Source of the DNA: Propionibacteriaceae bacterium
GTDB lineage: Bacteria; Actinomycetota; Actinomycetes; Propionibacteriales; Propionibacteriaceae
DNA length: 6,941 bases
Direction: 5' to 3'
NCBI GenBank assembly: GCA_031287505.1
Contig: JAITSW010000162.1
Span: 1-6,941, forward strand
Positions within the stretch are counted from its first letter, which is position 1; every line of letters starts with the position of its first letter. Positions 5,388-6,941 of this stretch are shown here, piece by piece. The notes under the pieces are model-generated. The model was given only the letters and a program-made list of their open reading frames with translations, was not told the DNA's origin and made no database searches. The position numbers were made by a program, and so were the translations under genes.

Positions 5388-6677
5388 GTGATGGCGATGT
5401 CTACCGCTACGGCTTCGCTGTTGCGGGATCGCCATTTCATGACGTTGCTGGTGGCTCGGACATTGGCAATGCTGGGCTTCGCGTTTGCGCCGGTGGCGCT
5501 GGCGTTCGGAATACTGGATCTGCCTGACGGGACGGCGCTGATGCTCTCCACCGTTTTGGGTTTCCAGTTGGCGCCGCACGTGATTTTGGTGCTTTTTGGA
5601 GGAGTGATCGCCGACCGCCATCCGCGCGCCTATCTCATCGCTATCGGCGAAGGCGGGGTAGGCGTCTGTTGGGCCGCCATCGGCTATTTGCTGTTGATCG
5701 GTTTCACGCCGCTGTGGCTGTTGTGCCTTTTCGCCGCCGGCACCGGGATTTTCGGCTCGGTGGTTTACCCGGCCTTGACGGGCATCATCCCCGATTTGGT
5801 GCCAGTCGAACATCTCACCGAAGGCAACTCCTGGCTGCAATTGGGCAACGCCACCGCGAAGCTTGTCGGTATCGTCTCCGGCGGGGCAGTGGTGGTTTGG
5901 CTCGGTGGCGGTTGGGCGCTGGTGTGGGCCGCCGGCGTGTACATCGTCTCGGCGCTGCTGACGTTAACGCTTCCAAAGCTGAGCACGACGGCCTCGAAGG
6001 CCGAAAGTATGTGGCGCCAACTCCGTGATGGCTGGGACGAGTTCGCCTCGCAACAGTGGCTGTGGGTGGTCGTGCTGGCTTGGGGGACGATGTACTTCTT
6101 CTTCGAGGCGATGGTCGGCGTGATGGGCCCGTTTGTGTCCAAGATCGATCTGGGCGGGGCGGCTGGCTGGACGATGATCCTGGCCGGGCAAGCTGTGGGG
6201 GCCATGATTGGCGTCGCAGTGTCACTGGCTTGGCGGCCCAAGCGTCCGCTGCTTGTTGGGATAGCGTTTTCCGCAGTTTTCTGCGGGCTGCCCGGTATCC
6301 TGCTGGGTTTTACCCTCCCGCTTTGGATGGTGGTGATTTCGACGGTGGGTCTGGGGTTTTCGTTTGAACTCTTTACCGTCTACTGGATGACTGCCATGCA
6401 GCTCAAGGTCTCGCCGCAGGCGCTTTCGCGGGTGGGAGCCTATGACGCCTTCGGATCGATCTTGCTCGGCCCGTTGGGTTTGGTGGCGGCCGGCCCGGCC
6501 ATCGAGGCCTTCGGGGTGCATCCGTCTCTTGTTTTCTGCGGGGTGGTTTGCACCGCCATCTTGGGGGCTGGGATATTGTCTCCGGGCATTCGGCATCTCG
6601 AGTTGAATTGGGCGAATGCGGATGGCGAAGTCGATAGTTCGCGGAAGGCTGTCGGGATAGACGATCCTCGTGGTTAG
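5388..6677 (+). CDS. MFS exporter, DHA3/MFS_3-like, 12 transmembrane segments
   Basis: A 429-residue plasma-membrane transporter, probably a proton-coupled drug or metabolite exporter. The N-terminus (RDRHFMTLLVARTLAMLG, residues 13-30) leads into TM1 as in the EntS/DHA3 group. Motif A of the major facilitator superfamily is at 71-84 (GGVIADRHPRAYLI) between TM2 and TM3. A typical loop DLVPVEHLTEGNSWLQLGNA is at 136-155 before TM5, and a cytoplasmic central loop at about 197-224 separates two six-helix halves. The second half runs to about 400 and is followed by a short polar tail. Length matches the family. The gene follows the RND gene by 123 bp on the same strand and overlaps the next gene by 8 bp. 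The true first codon could be GTG 5388, ATG 5391 or ATG 5397, a difference of at most three residues. Family is firm; substrate is unknown. Confidence 0.92.
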   Translation: MMAMSTATASLLRDRHFMTLLVARTLAMLGFAFAPVALAFGILDLPDGTALMLSTVLGFQLAPHVILVLFGGVIADRHPRAYLIAIGEGGVGVCWAAIGYLLLIGFTPLWLLCLFAAGTGIFGSVVYPALTGIIPDLVPVEHLTEGNSWLQLGNATAKLVGIVSGGAVVVWLGGGWALVWAAGVYIVSALLTLTLPKLSTTASKAESMWRQLRDGWDEFASQQWLWVVVLAWGTMYFFFEAMVGVMGPFVSKIDLGGAAGWTMILAGQAVGAMIGVAVSLAWRPKRPLLVGIAFSAVFCGLPGILLGFTLPLWMVVISTVGLGFSFELFTVYWMTAMQLKVSPQALSRVGAYDAFGSILLGPLGLVAAGPAIEAFGVHPSLVFCGVVCTAILGAGILSPGIRHLELNWANADGEVDSSRKAVGIDDPRG

Positions 6678-6941
6678 CCCAAGTATTTCGATTGACTCTC
6701 CGGCACTTGTCAACTGGGTGCGCGAGGTGGCTGGTGTGCAAGATCCTCGAATCGGGCCTACGACACCGGTGACCCGCATGGTGATTCCCGCTGTCGCCAC
6801 CCGTCCAAAACGCGAAGAACATGCCAAAGTCTTCGTCTGCGGCGGGGTAGTGGTCAAGATCCACGAAGCTGGAACGTCTTTTACCGAGCTGCGGGCTCGG
6901 TTGGAGTGCATCGATTGCGTAGAGCTGGAGCGGATCTGGTT
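6670..6941 (+). CDS. Probable phosphotransferase (APH/kinase-like fold), N-terminal fragment, cut by right edge
   Basis: A GTG at 6670 opens a frame of 90 codons that stays open to the window end. An in-frame TAG at 6658-6660 bounds it upstream, so GTG 6670 is the only credible start; it overlaps the MFS stop codon by 8 bp, which suggests translational coupling. Codon use is like that of the neighbours. Residues 54-79 (VFVCGGVVVKIHEAGTSFTELRARLE) resemble the N-lobe of aminoglycoside phosphotransferase-like proteins of actinobacteria, where the strand holding the ATP-binding lysine (here Lys63) is followed by an H-x-x-GT-x-x-x-x-L-RL helix. The catalytic HxD loop and metal-binding residues would lie outside the window, so the assignment is tentative. 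If right, it could modify a compound exported by the MFS protein, or be an unrelated small-molecule kinase. Confidence 0.5.
   Translation, partial: MVSPSISIDSPALVNWVREVAGVQDPRIGPTTPVTRMVIPAVATRPKREEHAKVFVCGGVVVKIHEAGTSFTELRARLECIDCVELERIW

Noticed and set aside
5094..5840. Minus-strand frame of 248 codons across the RND-MFS gap
   Set aside because: It overlaps the ends of two solid genes on the other strand and its His/Gln/Arg-rich translation has no recognisable domain.
6222..6911. Minus-strand frame of 229 codons at the right end
   Set aside because: It is antisense to the MFS C-terminus and to the APH-like frame, which has coding-like composition and a bounded start on the plus strand.

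Overview
The window looks like GC-rich chromosomal DNA from a Gram-positive actinobacterium. This rests on heavy use of G/C third positions, GTG start codons, a TetR-type regulator whose start has no ribosome binding site, and an RND pump of the single-component Gram-positive kind with no adaptor or outer-membrane partner beside it. An Actinomycetaceae-like host is plausible, but genus cannot be decided from this sequence.

Layout, left to right. (1) Minus strand, 1-534: the N-terminal half of an aldose 1-epimerase (galM-like), cut by the left edge. (2) 535-758: a 224-bp gap with the galM leader (a 7-7-7 dyad and a ribosome binding site) and two copies of a short repeat; a third copy covers the last codons of the next gene. 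(3) Minus strand, 759-1448: a TetR-family repressor. (4) 1449-1586: a divergent control region dominated by two TTGCGCAA palindromes exactly 22 bp apart, placed to cover the regulator's promoter and lie just upstream of the pump's. (5) Plus strand, 1587-5264: a 1225-residue RND permease with an extra helical hairpin of about 150 residues inserted in its second porter/docking half. (6) 5265-5387: a short gap with a small hairpin. (7) Plus strand, 5388-6677: a 12-helix MFS exporter. (8) Plus strand from 6670 to the right edge: the start of a gene overlapping the MFS stop, probably a phosphotransferase/kinase-fold (APH-like) protein.

The most economical reading is a self-regulated efflux locus. 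The TetR protein would sit on the intergenic palindromes, repress itself and the RND pump, and release when it binds a toxic ligand. The MFS exporter and the overlapping kinase-like gene follow on the same strand and may be part of the same response, or may be a separate two-gene unit. galM is probably an unrelated housekeeping neighbour.

The most unusual items are the coiled-coil hairpin built into the RND protein, the operator architecture, and the recurrence of operator-like sequence at the 3' end of and downstream of the regulator gene.
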